A stretch of DNA of 64,000 nt from Cladorrhinum sp. PSN259 (Eukaryota > Ascomycota > Sordariomycetes > Sordariales > Podosporaceae), in NCBI GenBank assembly GCA_033725935.1, contig MU867068.1, positions 1-64,000 of the forward strand, read 5' to 3'. Both the position numbers and the translations under genes were made by a program. Shown in pieces: positions 20,810-32,726 of the stretch (positions are counted from its first letter, which is position 1; each line of letters begins with the position of its first letter). The notes beneath the pieces were generated by a model. The model saw only the letters and a program-made list of their open reading frames with translations, did no database searches and was not told the DNA's origin.

Positions 20810-23135
20810 TCAACTAAACCTACACCCTCTCGGAGCTTTGGACGCAACTGGTCTGAGACGGGTGCTCAGAACCGCCACTGCACGAGCCCTGAATACCGAA
20901 TCCTTGGAATCTTTCAACATTGCCTGCTTATTCTCAGTTAGTTCCTTTTCCCACCAATGTGCCATATAGGAGTATATACCTTGTGACTTCTGGATGGGAA
21001 AGTCACCACTCGTGGTGCTTGTCGCCACTAAGTTGATATCTTCCGACATACAGGCCTCCGACATGCGGTTCTCTTTCGGAAGCTGCGAGTTTCTCCCGAC
21101 TGCCGGCTTTCCATGTGGACCAATGATCTCCTGAACACTGCGGCTCTCCACGATCCTGTCCGGGCCATTTCGTCTAGTCCACGCCTTGACTGCCGGTGCG
21201 CAAGCAACAACAACCGTTATGGCCATCTCAACATTGGTCCAAACAAGTGCTGGGGTGAAGTCCCAGCTCAAGTTGTTATCTCGCTTCACTTGGCCGACGT
21301 GCCACAGCCTCTAGCTTGACACGCCAACCGTGATACAGCTAAGAATCGTGACACCAATCGCGGCCTTGTATCGCCTCTCACGGGATGGGAAAGGGAGAGC
21401 GAATAGAATTGGGTGCAGGAAGAGCACGATGATGAGGATCTCTTGAAATATGTTGAGTAGGCCGGCGACGAGTATGAACAGCTCGACGTTGATACATGTC
21501 GATGGAGTCCCGAAATAGGAAGGATCTGCCGCAGAGTAGACAAAATTCCAGTTGCTCGAGATGGGCATACACTGGAGGAGCTGGGCGCCTAGGAGGGCCA
21601 GGTTCGTCAAGATAACGAAGATCAGTGCCGCACGGAAGTAAAGAGCGTATCGAGTACCGGAGAATGTGTCGAGATAGAAAGTAAGGATCTGCAGCTTCGC
21701 CAAAGTGACCGTACAGAGATAAAGTGGCTCCCCTGCATACAGGAGCTGGGAGGATTAAAGTTAGATCGAGACCCAGATGCAAACAAATCAGCAGTGGAGG
21801 CGAACTTACTTTGAGGCCATAGGCAATTTCCTTTGGGTTGACGTTCCAAATGTCCAATCCAAAGGAAGTCCGAGCAATTGCGTACATTATTGCAGAGGCT
21901 GCTGTGAAGGTGACAGTGCAGACCATCATGAGATAGTCATTTGGCCGATAAAGGTGAGTGGTGATTATCCAGCGAGAGTAGAAGTAGACCCCCAGGAAGA
22001 ACCAAGCGAACCCACTCGGCAGCAGAGGGAGCCACAGGTAAATCTTTGAGCTGCGGTAAGAAAGACCGCAGAGATCATGTTCCAATGTGGCCACCTCAAA
22101 CTTCCCCTCAAGACCGCAATGGAAACCAACGCACGTTCGAAAGTCCTCGCGGCCTGAATCTCTGATGGCGCAGACACAGCTCGAGTTCTTTCTGTAGTTG
22201 CATGGTAGGTCGTATGCCAGATCACCTCTCTCGAAACACCTGTACTGTGAAGTAGTCAGCAGGCTGCATGATCACGAGTTGTGAAAGTTTGTCCATCTCG
22301 GACTGTAGAATGAGAAAGGTCGAGGAGAAGGAAAGCCAGCCGTGCCAGACAAGAAGACACAATGCAGTGAATCTGGCTGGGCACGAGCCCCACCTGCCGC
22401 GATCCCGTCCTCGAAAAAACTGCCAATAAGCGAGCCAGATCATGACAAAGAAGGATAGCCAACTTCGTTCTTTCCATTGTGATCATGCAAAACCCCCGAT
22501 CCCAAAGACAGCACGTCCACCTCATCTCTTGCCCTCAGCTGTTCTGTGAAGTACTCCAAGCACTCCATGCAAAAATGCCTCCTTCTGACAATATCAAACC
22601 ACTTGGTCGACTCCCACCCACCCAACAATATCACCTTCACCTCTCGCAAAAAAAAAACATAAAAAAAACAAAAAAAACCTGACAACAAAAGAGAGAAAGG
22701 GAAAAAAAAGATCAAACTCACCGAACACTCAGGAATCGACCAATTCCCAACATCCATAGCCTCCAAAGCTCTCAAATCCAGCGCGATACCAGGGGTAACG
22801 ACAATAGGAACTCCCTGCTTCCCCTCATTCTTATTATCGTCTCCTCCAGTATTCGCATTCAACCCTCCAGCGCCAAACGAACCCAGCTTCGGCACTTTAT
22901 CGATGCTCATACCCGTACCTGTACCTGTCCCAGTGCCATTCATCATATACACCGCGGGCTTGACAGTAGTAATCGCGCTGGCTGCCTGGACACCAGTCAA
23001 CTCGAATGACACGAGAAAAGCCCAACCACCAAGCATCGTCATCATCCAAATCCAGAACCAAACCATCCCGCCGATAAGCGAGGAGAACGAGGTGGTGGGA
23101 GCAGCCCGGGTGGTGGTGATGATGATGCGCCGCAT
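20810..23135 (-). pseudogene. CFEM-domain Pth11-like GPCR gene with in-frame TAG
   Basis: Model: 23135-22722, 22244-21810, 21745-20810 (introns 477 and 64 nt, phase 0). A hydrophobic N-terminus (signal or TM) is followed by a linker and a complete eight-cysteine CFEM pattern: PEC-x3-C-x11-C-x7-CxC-x12-C-x4-C-x15-C (Cys 137, 141, 153, 161, 163, 176, 181, 197), split by intron 1 right after the first Cys. Seven-TM-like segments follow (IYLWLPLLPSGFAWFFLGVYFY, YLMMVCTVTFTAASAIMYA, ALIFVILTNLALLGAQLLQC, CINVELFILVAGLLNIFQE). TAG at 21313-21311 (codon 428, GVSS-stop-RLWHVGQ) lies before the last helix region (WTNVEMAITVVVACAPAV), which continues in the same frame to 20810. Family members sense surfaces or host signals. 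The truncated product would lack the last TM and the tail. Confidence 0.75.
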
Positions 23136-24893
23136 TGTGAAAGTTCCTTGTCCTTGCGCAACGACGCGCGCGCGCGCAAAATTTAGAACTGCTGTCGATC
23201 ATTAGTCTTTTTGCACAAGCTTCAAAAGCCAGATATGAAAAAAAAAACTCACCAAATTTCACACACAAATTATATTGCGATCAACTTTTTATTTCCCCCT
23301 CTCCTTCCTTTGCTCTTTTTTTGGCGCCAGGGGTCGCGAATTGTGGTTTCGTTCGTAAAACAATATTGCAGGTTTTAAAGGATCGACAAACAACAACAAA
23401 TAACGTGGTTTGCATGCATGCGTGCATGCAGGTAGGTAAAGTTGCGCGCGAGGGTGGTGGTGATGAAGTCGCTACCAACAGCTAGGTAGCGGAGGGGTAA
23501 AGCATGGAGAAACAATGTTCCCCAAGTTTTTCCCAAATTTCTTTGATTCATTGACTGGAAACACGGAAAGGAAAGGAAGGAAGGAAGGAAGGAAGCGTAT
23601 ACCCCGCCCCGCCCCGCCCGCCGATCGGTCAGGGCAGGTGAACTCCGTCGCCGACTAGGTTGAAGATCGGACGGGAGCGGAGAAAAAAGAGCGGGGGTGG
23701 TTGGGACGGAACGGAGACCGGAAGTGAAAGGTAAAAAAATCTCGGCGCTGGAGGCCGAGGCGGGTTTCGGGGCTGGGGTGGAGGGGTTTCTCACACGGGG
23801 TGAGAAAAACTTGTATTGTAAGAACAGAGGGAATAGCTTCCAGGGCAATGAGGAACAAAAAAAAGAAAAAGGCTAAAATGGTGGTGAGAACCGTGGTAAT
23901 TGATTGGGGTTATGCTGCAGCAGTATGAGGCCAGACCGAGCCCCTTTTATTCTGCCAAGACATTCATTTTTTGTTTACATTGGTATCACTGGCTGATGAT
24001 GAAGTCGAGAAGAAGTTAGGACGAAAGAACGATGCCGCAATTTTCGTAACGAAACACGATTTATTAGCATCATCAGACGTGGCCCCGTAATTCACTAGTT
24101 CATTTGATGCGTTTGGACTGAAGTAAAGCTGCATTAAATGTTGTCCTGCAGTGTTAATGGCCAAGCTCAATCATCAGACCGTTCATGCTGTGATAACATC
24201 AGCAGGGTTGATTTGGATACCTACAAAATCGTATAAGTCAATACTCTGTTAAAACAGATATCTAAAAGGCAAAGAAGAAATATGTCCTCGTCGATTGAAC
24301 TGACCTCTCTTGTATTTGGCAGCTCTAGCCCACATGTGCAACCAAAAAGGAAGCAATCACCTCCAGAGACACTACCAACATATCACCATCAACAGAATAG
24401 AACATTGTAACAAATAAATTGAGACTATCACGTCTACTCTATACACTGACTGGCATATACAAATCTGCCCTCTTTAATAGCGCCAGGTAGTCTTTGACTG
24501 CATGATGCAACGCATGCAGTGTACTGCACTTTTCGTCCACGATGCAATTGCTTGCTTCTTCGTTTTCCGCCTGTCTCCTTGTTATCTCCACGACATAATG
24601 AGCGTCTATAACTCTATTCGTCTACCATTTATCATCCCAAAAAGTAACCTGGTTCAGAGAGACCGAAAGAACAAGCTGCTGTGAAGCAACATTGACTTGG
24701 CCCTGATTAGGAACCCGCCATAAAGAAGTGGAGCCCATTGTAAAACAAAACCCCAAACGCCATTTCGTGTTTTTTTACCTCCCTTTTGCCCACTTCACTT
24801 TTGATCAACACTAATTATAGGATGCTCCTCCTGCGGGCTCGAAGCCTCTTCCTGGATGGCCGTTTTCATGGCTACAGAGTTCGCAGTGGACGC
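23136..24893. other. intergenic, 1.8 kb
   Basis: Contains CGCGCGCGCG near 23168, a TGCATGCATGCGTGCATGCA stretch near 23411 and a GGAA microsatellite at about 23570-23595. No supported gene. Confidence 0.5.
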
Positions 24894-27689
24894 CTAGTAC
24901 CTAGCTGAGGATCCTGCCGCACTACTGCCACCTTGGGAGGGCCTGTCCTGTGGCTCACTCTGCGGCTGCTGCGAAGGAAGCACCGGGCGGCTAACACTAG
25001 CACCTCTAGATCTTGCACCAGTGGCTGGGGGACGCCCAATAAGCGGAGCCGTCAGGTTCATGGAAGACGAAGTTGCAGTCTGCGGTGGGGAGTATGCAGC
25101 TGGCGGCTGTGCTAGGTTGGCGGCAGTCTGCGATTCATACGCCGTCCACGTCGTGAACGGTGAGGCCGTAGGTGCTATGCCTGCTTGTCTCTCGACATCG
25201 AACGACCGCTTGCTATCCATGGACTTCTTACCCATGAAGGAAGAACTGCCGGTCGTTGCCCGAGTAAGCTGAACAGCTGGCATATCATCTCCGAATGACA
25301 TGGGCGGAATTGTGTCGCCAGCTCGGCGCCGGCCGCGCTGGGACTCCCGAACACCAAGGAGCCCGTGCCCTTGGTTGCCAGTACCAACGGCATGGCTACG
25401 GTCTATCGATACATCGCGGCCACTGAGAGTCTCGTCATATCCCCAACCATCAACTGCTTCGGTCACAGGGTCGTTTGTGTTTAGCAGATCGGCAGCATGC
25501 TGTTCTGTTGCAGAGGTCTCAATCTTGCCAGGGTTCTTCACCATTCGCTTCGCCTCCTTATCTTGCTCGGCTTTGGCACGGGCCTCCGCCGCGAAGTTAT
25601 CCGTCACAGCAACAGAGTAGGTCGGGTTTTTAGGGCCGCCGAGAGCCTCACTACCGCCGCCGGGCGGGTAAATAGGAACACGCTTGAGGGCGAGAGTCAA
25701 GGCACACATAAACTTGGAGCGACGAGTAGCACGGACGGCGTCGTTGTGCCAGTTGGACTTGTGCTTGATCGTGACCTTAAGCGTAAGCTTGTCCAGATCG
25801 CCCACGCCACCGCAAGAGATGCCAATATCGGGTTGGAAGTCGCGGCTGTTGTCCGGATGACGAACGAAGTTCTCCATCTCTTGGCGGAGGAGTTCAATAT
25901 CTTCAAATGAAGTGTCGAAGGAACAATTGACATCGATGGTTTCCTTCATTGCCTTGCTTCGGGTGACGTTCTCGATCCAGAGGTTGTTGAGCACAATGTT
26001 GGGAACCTGAACCACCTGCATCTTGTCGATTCGCGTGAAGACCGTGTAGAGAAGAGAAATCTTCTCGACAACGAGCTGCTCCTTCTCGGGTCCTGTGATG
26101 TCGACACGGTCGCCGACATCGTAGGGATGCTTGACGAAGAGGAAGATACAGGAACCCAAGAATTCCTGAGTGGTAACAGCGAAAACGAAAGACAGGGAGA
26201 GCAAGGTAGTTCCAGCAGTGGTAAGGGTGGCGATGAAGCTGCTTTGAAAGACGGCCAGGAAGATAATGATGACAATAATCGTGACAACAAAGAGGAGGAC
26301 CTTATCAAACACCGTCAATGCTTGGCTGATATCCTTCATGCTGTTGGCGATGGCCTTTCTCTCTTTTCCGATCTCGACAACCTTGCGAATCATCTCCTCC
26401 AAACTGATGTCGCCGTTCTGGTCGGCGTCAATAGCGTTGAAGCACTCCTCGGCCTCCTCACGGTGGGCAGGCCCCATCACCTCAATGATATCATCCATGG
26501 ACAGAGACTCTTTACCCTCGACCACAAACGACATCCAGATGCGGCGGGCCATGGCTTCTGAGCTGCGAACCTTTTCGAGAGCTTCGACAACGATAGAGTG
26601 CGCCGAGTTGGGGTTGAAGACATTCTTTCCAGTAATCTCTGAGGCAATGTTTCCAAATACCGACGTGATTTTGTCTCCCAGACGACCGACGTCGCCGACC
26701 AGCTTCATCGGCGCCGCAGGCATTCCCTGTTTCCCTCCGGGTCTTCCGCCTGTAAGCATCACGTCGATACTATCGTTAATGATGTAATCCTCGTCCGCGA
26801 ATTCTGGACAGTACATGGGGAAAAGCGTCCGAGATGCTTCATACATCAGACCCAAGAGCAGGATTTCGCGCTTGGAATCCTTGATGCGGTTGGCAAAAGA
26901 CCGTTGGTGGTACGAGATACTAATTAGCTGAACCAAGGCCTTCTCTCCAAGCAATACGGCCGACGACAGGAAAAGCGACAGCAAGACGCGCTGGACAGTG
27001 TCGGCCCACTGCCGGGTTGCAGACTGGAACATGAACTTGAAGGAGAGCCATGATGCCAGTCCCCAAAAGAACAGCGAGAGAGGAATTTCGAGGGCCCGAA
27101 GTACAGTCGCGTATTTTCTTGTTCCGGAACTGATGACTCCGCAGAAGAACATGAACACCATCGGCATGAGATGGGCAACTAGCTTTCCCGCCCACAGACT
27201 AAGCCATGATACCTCGATCCAGACGAAGAGAAGAAAGAGACTAGGCTGTCCTTTGCCGCCGAGAGTGATTCTGTCCTTATCACCGGTGAGGGGGATGATG
27301 AAGAGAGGGATAGCGAGTAATATGGCGACGGGGACGATATAGACGAGGTAACGTGTGACGAAAGAGAAGCTGACAATTTTGTTGTAGAATCGACCCATAA
27401 AGTTGAGTGATGCCTCCTCACTCAGCGAACTCGAGCCTGTTCTGATGAGCTCCTTTTTGACGCGCCGTCTGCCTGCGGGGGTCCCCACGGCCTCCTGGAA
27501 GAGGATATGCTTCTCATCGCTAAGGGGCTCCATGTCGTGTCGTCGAACGCCAGTCGAGCTGGCGTTACTTCGGACCTGACGAAGTGGGATGTCTTGCATA
27601 TCCGAGCCAGATGGCTGGTTCGCAATGGGCTCAAAGCCCATATTTCTAGGCGACAATGGCGACCTCATCGGACCGGCGCTGTATTTCAA
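24894..27689 (-). CDS. EF-hand mechanosensitive channel (MscS family, Msy1/Msy2 type)
   Basis: Single uninterrupted frame, 931 residues, intronless. The N-terminal cytosolic region is followed by several hydrophobic segments (e.g. YLVYIVPVAILLAIPLFIIP, LFLLFVWIEVSWLSLWAGKL, IPLSLFFWGLASWLSFKFM). An EF-hand loop DADQNGDISLEE comes next, then the MscS pore and beta domain: VLLFVVTIIVIIIFLAVF, AGTTLLSLSFVFAVTTQEF, FLFVKHPYDVGDRVDI, VVQVPNIVLNNLWIENVTRS. The C-terminal 250 residues are low-complexity and Ser/Pro rich. In fission yeast the Msy1/Msy2 homologues sit in the ER and control Ca2+ and survival on hypo-osmotic shock. The EF-hand and pore motifs are intact. Start 27689 is the first ATG of the frame; alternatives nearby are possible. 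Confidence 0.92.
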   Translation of the reverse strand: MKYSAGPMRSPLSPRNMGFEPIANQPSGSDMQDIPLRQVRSNASSTGVRRHDMEPLSDEKHILFQEAVGTPAGRRRVKKELIRTGSSSLSEEASLNFMGRFYNKIVSFSFVTRYLVYIVPVAILLAIPLFIIPLTGDKDRITLGGKGQPSLFLLFVWIEVSWLSLWAGKLVAHLMPMVFMFFCGVISSGTRKYATVLRALEIPLSLFFWGLASWLSFKFMFQSATRQWADTVQRVLLSLFLSSAVLLGEKALVQLISISYHQRSFANRIKDSKREILLLGLMYEASRTLFPMYCPEFADEDYIINDSIDVMLTGGRPGGKQGMPAAPMKLVGDVGRLGDKITSVFGNIASEITGKNVFNPNSAHSIVVEALEKVRSSEAMARRIWMSFVVEGKESLSMDDIIEVMGPAHREEAEECFNAIDADQNGDISLEEMIRKVVEIGKERKAIANSMKDISQALTVFDKVLLFVVTIIVIIIFLAVFQSSFIATLTTAGTTLLSLSFVFAVTTQEFLGSCIFLFVKHPYDVGDRVDITGPEKEQLVVEKISLLYTVFTRIDKMQVVQVPNIVLNNLWIENVTRSKAMKETIDVNCSFDTSFEDIELLRQEMENFVRHPDNSRDFQPDIGISCGGVGDLDKLTLKVTIKHKSNWHNDAVRATRRSKFMCALTLALKRVPIYPPGGGSEALGGPKNPTYSVAVTDNFAAEARAKAEQDKEAKRMVKNPGKIETSATEQHAADLLNTNDPVTEAVDGWGYDETLSGRDVSIDRSHAVGTGNQGHGLLGVRESQRGRRRAGDTIPPMSFGDDMPAVQLTRATTGSSSFMGKKSMDSKRSFDVERQAGIAPTASPFTTWTAYESQTAANLAQPPAAYSPPQTATSSSMNLTAPLIGRPPATGARSRGASVSRPVLPSQQPQSEPQDRPSQGGSSAAGSSARY

Positions 27690-30320
27690 AAATGAGGGGT
27701 TGTGGGGCTAAGCTATGTAATTGCTGGTGTTGAACCCCAAGGAAAAGAACCGGTGAATATCAAAAGTTCATCGACTCGAATTACTGAAGACAAAGATGAG
27801 ACGGATCAGTTGTTGAGTTTTTGAAGGTAGTACAAAGAAAGGTGCTCGAGGATGACATCAATTGGTGGGTATCTAGGTAATACACGCCAAACAAGAGTCT
27901 AAAGGGAGGAAGAGGGGTGAAAAACAAGAGCTAACGAGCGTAAGAAAGCCACATCGAAAAGATGCGGAGATATGGTGATGACGATGTGAGAGTTAGGTAA
28001 ACAGAAAGAGGAGAAAGGGAGGGAGCGACAAAAGACGTGGAGATGAAGATTCTTGAAGATCCATCTCTTTTTGATCTCTTTCACAAAGCACCCTGGAATG
28101 ATGCGCCAAGTGTCAGGGTCCATTCCGACGGTTCCATTGGTTCTTTCCTTGCGAGGGCCCATCCGTGTGAATTGGGCCGTTCCGACGGTAACTCGAAACG
28201 ACATGGCGTTGGCCTTCCATTGTTGCTTTTTTGCAAACTTTCTTCAGGGGAACCACTCGGCACAGCAATTCCAGCTTCTGGAATCAGATGGGACCGACGA
28301 AACACCAGCGGATTTTCTCGCTAACGCAGGGGCGCCCCACCAAGGCTTGCAAGGGCTTGGCGATGCAGCCACTGACAGTGGCCGAAATAGGGGTCCACAA
28401 CGCTCTTGCAGCTTCCTTTCCCTGTTTCATCTTGATGAGATCGTCCAAAGCGGGCCGTCCTGGTCCCAGCCAATTGGCCATTGGGCGGCGCGGTTCCGGG
28501 TTTGACTGCCACAACTGCTTGACTGTAAGCTAATTTTATCCATACTGTGATGCACAATTCAACAAAAACACCACTGAACTCTGAAGATGCCATTTCTCTG
28601 AATCACATGAAATCCATACTCCAGGAGACGAGTTCCATCGGCTGCATTGTATGTCGCGATCCTCGGTGGTTTCGATCGGGCATCGAGATCATTGTGGACT
28701 CAGTGGGCCCGTCTGGGGCAAATTGGAAAATGCCAGCGATCTTTCTGATACAAGTGACGGCGTCACGTTTTGTGACTTGTTCTGTGGAGACAAGCCAAAT
28801 CATGCGGGGGGAAAGTTATCATACGGCACCGACCAAACCAGCAGACTGCCGAAGTGACAGCGACAATTACCAGTTAATGCGAGTTGAGACGGGCAAGCAC
28901 ACGCAAGGTTCATGTTCGACATCGATCTCCCCCGATCATTGGCACAATAATATCTGCTCCCGTGTCCCTTGCACAACATTTTAGGTACCAGATGGTAATA
29001 CAAGAGTTGCATTAACCGTACCCTAGCTGATACTTTCGCACTGTTTTCCTATGGATACGATCAACAACCCAACGTCATCATCCCTGGAAGTGGACTCCAA
29101 AAGGAATTCTGCGGAATTGCGATCTGCGTCGTATCTTTCAGCTGTTCACAAGCATCCCATTCTTCAAAATACCACAATACGAGGGTGAAAATGATGTCGA
29201 CCGAATTGGGAATCAGAGGTGGCCGTTCCCTCTCGGCCGGCTGCCGTGCCCCGGGGCCAAGGCCAGATCAAGTTGGCCGACTCTTACTTACCAGTATAAT
29301 TTGATGATCCAGACTTTTTGCCAACACTTATTCACACTCATTGGGGGTTTGTGGAGGAACTGTTCATTTTTATCATTTCGTATATTTTGAAACGGACTGA
29401 AGCTCATGAACTTTGACGAGACATGGTGCCACTTGGATGCATAAATGTTGCCAACACCGAACCATTTGGAAGTCTAGAGTGGACTTGTTTGTGTTGACCA
29501 AGACCTTTCATAAGCCCTTCCTGCAAATATTCGACCCCTAAAACCAACCGTCTTGGTGTCAAGGTACATGTACAACATATCGAGCCGCTGCCAACCCGGA
29601 TTTCAGATGTGCTGGTTCAAATCCGGGAATCGATCTCGGTAAGAAACCGGGTGAATAACGAGGTTATAAGCCAAGTAGACTCTGGCAATATATGCTGAGT
29701 CATTTAGTCAACGGCTTGTCTTGTCTGGACAGAATAGACTTGGTGCCTGTTCCAAAGCTCTGTCTCACTAATCCGGGGTAGCTCGGCCGGCTGCCCTCCA
29801 CCAACAATTCGGGAACGACGTCTTTCGGGCCGGCCATTGCGATCTTTGATCGTCCACAGGCCCTGGCCTGATGGCCATGAAGAAAATGCCTATTCTCACC
29901 TCTTTGCCTGTGTACAGGACTTCCAGGAAAGCAATATTCAGTATAACTGCTCAGTCACCCAAAATACAACATAACCATTCGCCAGACCAGTGTGAGCAAG
30001 TAGAGTGACTTCCTGAGTCTATTGGAACCACTTTGTTTATCCGCATCATCATGCTCAGTTTGGTCAGTCACAATGACAGAGATAAATACAAAAACTCAAA
30101 GCGGGAAATAGCGGGGAAGGTGGCCATAGCTCCCAATTCAAACTCCCGGCTTGGCAATAGCTTCGATTTGGAGCTCATTCCCCACCACCGTTGTCGATTG
30201 GAATGATACCGCAGAAAAAAAGTTGATGATCAGACCACCACGACCACCTCTCCCTCACATTTAAATTTTTTTCTCCTACGAAGCATTTTTGGACCTCATT
30301 GTTTTAACCTAGAATACACA
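27690..30320. other. long intergenic region, 2.6 kb
   Basis: Shared upstream region of the channel (minus) and the seryl-tRNA synthetase (plus). ORFs up to 150 codons occur but none has recognisable content. Contains a CCCGGATTT...AAATCCGGG inverted repeat at 29595-29627 and two copies of CGGCCGGCTGCC (about 29235 and 29783). Confidence 0.5.
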
Positions 30321-31934
30321 ATGAGGCCACATTTCACAGGTGCGAGCCGGCCATTCACCTGCCTACAATGCCTCCTCCGAACCTCAACCAGACGCGGCCC
30401 CATCTATACCCCCAGATCATTAGCAGTAGCCTACTTCTCCCATAGCGCGCACAGATTACAAGCAGAGACAGCCTCAACCTCCTCAGCCTCAGACGGTCAT
30501 CCCGTTCGTCCAACCATCGCGCCCAAACCCCTAATCGACATCAAACACATCCGCCAAAATCCTGAACTCTACTCCCAAAACTGCATCGAGAGAAACTACA
30601 AATCCCTAGCCGACCACCCGGCCAAAATAAACAACCTCTTCGCGGAATGGCAAGCCCAACAGCGCGCAGGTCGCGCCCTGCGGGAGAGGGGAAACCTCCT
30701 CCGCCGACAACTCACCTACTCCGGCACTCCAGGCGCCACGTCCCCCGACGAACCATCTGACTTACCCGAGGATCTACAAAACCTCTCAAAGGAACAAATT
30801 TTGGAGGAAGCGCGCAAAGTAAAAGCGGGATTACAAGTGATCGAGGACGCCGAAACGAGACTGCAAGCAGAGATGGAAAGGCTAGCCCTCGTCATCCCAA
30901 ACCTGACGAGCGAACAGACCCCCCGCGGGACTGAACCAGAAGTCCTGAGCTACATCAACGACCACCCCGAGCCTGAACCGGCGGTTTCTGACAGGGTATG
31001 GAGGAGTCACGTCCACGTCGGCGCCGAGCTTGGGCTGCTGGACTTTGCAGCTGCCGCTTCGTCCTCTGGGTGGGGGTGGTACTTCCTTCTCGACGAGGCG
31101 GCACAGCTCGAGCAGGCGCTGGTAAGCTTCGCGTTGGCTACTGCTACCAGGGCGGGATGGAGGCAGGTCTCCCCGCCTAGCATGGTATACTCGCACATTG
31201 CCTCTGCTTGTGGGTTTCAACCCAGAGATACGAACGGTGAGCCGACGCAGATATACGGGATTAGACAGTCCAGCGACGATATTGCGCGGGGAAAGCCGGA
31301 GCTGGTATTAGCTGGCACTGCGGAGATTCCACTGGCGGGCATGAAGGCCGATACGGTGCTGGATGAGTCGGATATGCCCATGAAGCGTGTTGCTGTGTCA
31401 AGATGTTATCGTGCTGAAGCGGGCGCGAGGGGCAGCGAGACGAAGGGGCTTTACAGGGTGCACGAGTTTACCAAAGTGGAAATGTTTGCGTGGACGGCGC
31501 CGGATGAGTTCGCTACGGAGGAGGTGTTTGACGAGATGGTGGACCTGCAGACTGAGATTCTGGGATCGCTGGGTTTGCACTGCCGGATCTTGGAGATGCC
31601 TACGGCTGATTTGGGCGCGTCAGCTACGAGAAAGATTGACATCGAGGCGTTTTTTCCTTCGAGGAGGGAGAGGAATGACGGGTGGGGAGAAGTCACCTCC
31701 GCGAGCGTCTGCACGGACTACCAGAGTCGCCGGCTGGCTACTAGGTTGAAGGTCGGCGGCAAGCTGGTGTACCCCTGGACTGTGAACGGTACTGCGCTGG
31801 CGGTGCCCAGAGTTTTGGCGGCCATCTTGGAGAATGGATGGGACGAAGGGGAGAAGTCTGTGACTATTCCCGAGGTTCTGAGGCCCTGGATGGATGGCAG
31901 GGAAAAGATTGGGCCCAGGCATCACCTGAATTAG
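30321..31934 (+). CDS. mitochondrial seryl-tRNA synthetase
   Basis: Intronless, 537 residues. The Arg/Ser-rich N-terminus (MRPHFTGASRPFTCLQCLLR) suits a mitochondrial targeting peptide. The N-terminal tRNA-binding coiled coil follows (IKHIRQNPELY, then a helical hairpin to about residue 190). Class II core: a TAEIPLAGM segment, motif 2 RCYRAEAGARGSETKGLYR at about 361, HEFTKVEMF, and motif 3 NGTALAVPRVLAAILEN near 487. It charges mitochondrial tRNA-Ser, as Dia4 does in yeast. The cytosolic enzyme is expected elsewhere, since this one has the presequence and lacks a basic C-terminal tail. Confidence 0.93.
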   Translation: MRPHFTGASRPFTCLQCLLRTSTRRGPIYTPRSLAVAYFSHSAHRLQAETASTSSASDGHPVRPTIAPKPLIDIKHIRQNPELYSQNCIERNYKSLADHPAKINNLFAEWQAQQRAGRALRERGNLLRRQLTYSGTPGATSPDEPSDLPEDLQNLSKEQILEEARKVKAGLQVIEDAETRLQAEMERLALVIPNLTSEQTPRGTEPEVLSYINDHPEPEPAVSDRVWRSHVHVGAELGLLDFAAAASSSGWGWYFLLDEAAQLEQALVSFALATATRAGWRQVSPPSMVYSHIASACGFQPRDTNGEPTQIYGIRQSSDDIARGKPELVLAGTAEIPLAGMKADTVLDESDMPMKRVAVSRCYRAEAGARGSETKGLYRVHEFTKVEMFAWTAPDEFATEEVFDEMVDLQTEILGSLGLHCRILEMPTADLGASATRKIDIEAFFPSRRERNDGWGEVTSASVCTDYQSRRLATRLKVGGKLVYPWTVNGTALAVPRVLAAILENGWDEGEKSVTIPEVLRPWMDGREKIGPRHHLN

Positions 31935-32726
31935 GAGAGGAGGGTGAGGTTTGGAAAGGGGGTGGTGTATTACAATATGTATCATTAGTGGTTGACTGGG
32001 TTATGTGAATGAGGGAATGACTACCTACCTAGGTTACCTAAGAGTGTTTGGCATGAAATGTATGAGAAGCCAAACTATACTTCTCCCCCTCTGTTCGACC
32101 AACATTTGGGGTTCCAGTTTTTCGGTGAGATTCACTTGTCTTGTTTTTGGATCAAGGGTTGGTTAGCCACTGCCGCGCTCGGCAACAGCTTAACATACAT
32201 GTGTAAGAGAGTCAATCCCCGCCCCCGAACCGCCGGCTCCTTTTCATTGTTGTTTGGACTTGATATGAAACTTTCTATCATTTTCTTTTTTTTCTTTTTT
32301 CCCTTTTTATTCCACACCTCATCAGTCTTGGGTTCTACAGTGTAGAAAGAGTATATATCTGAATGCCCAAACACGATAGATTCCCTTATTCACCAAAACA
32401 CAACACAAGACAAAAAGAATACATAAAAAATTCAGTCATCATTCCGCTTACAGTAAAAATATTCTATAATATTAAGTAAGTAAGTGTTCCATTTTGCTTT
32501 TCATAAACAAGGATATCCCATCTTAATAATCTATGATCAGTTTGTGATCATTATTACCCCCCTTGTCAGTTTTAAAGTCTACGTACATACATACCACTAC
32601 CTTTTTAACCCGTCGGCAAAAATAAACCCTCATTCACCCTCAGCTTACCTGCTCACCATCCCAAGTGGAGAAGAAAACAAGAGGAGTTAAACCTCCTCAC
32701 TCCCACCACCACCACCCCCAAAAAGA
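31935..32726. other. intergenic
   Basis: 3' flank of the seryl-tRNA synthetase; T-rich around 32280-32310. No gene seen apart from the tRNA that follows. Confidence 0.5.

Noticed and set aside
28053..28593. Small ORFs (to 150 codons) in the 27.7-30.3 kb gap
   Set aside because: Overlap each other on both strands, no recognisable domain, no splice partners found. One minus-strand frame (NWLGPGRPALDDLIKMKQGK) looks slightly protein-like but is too weak to call.
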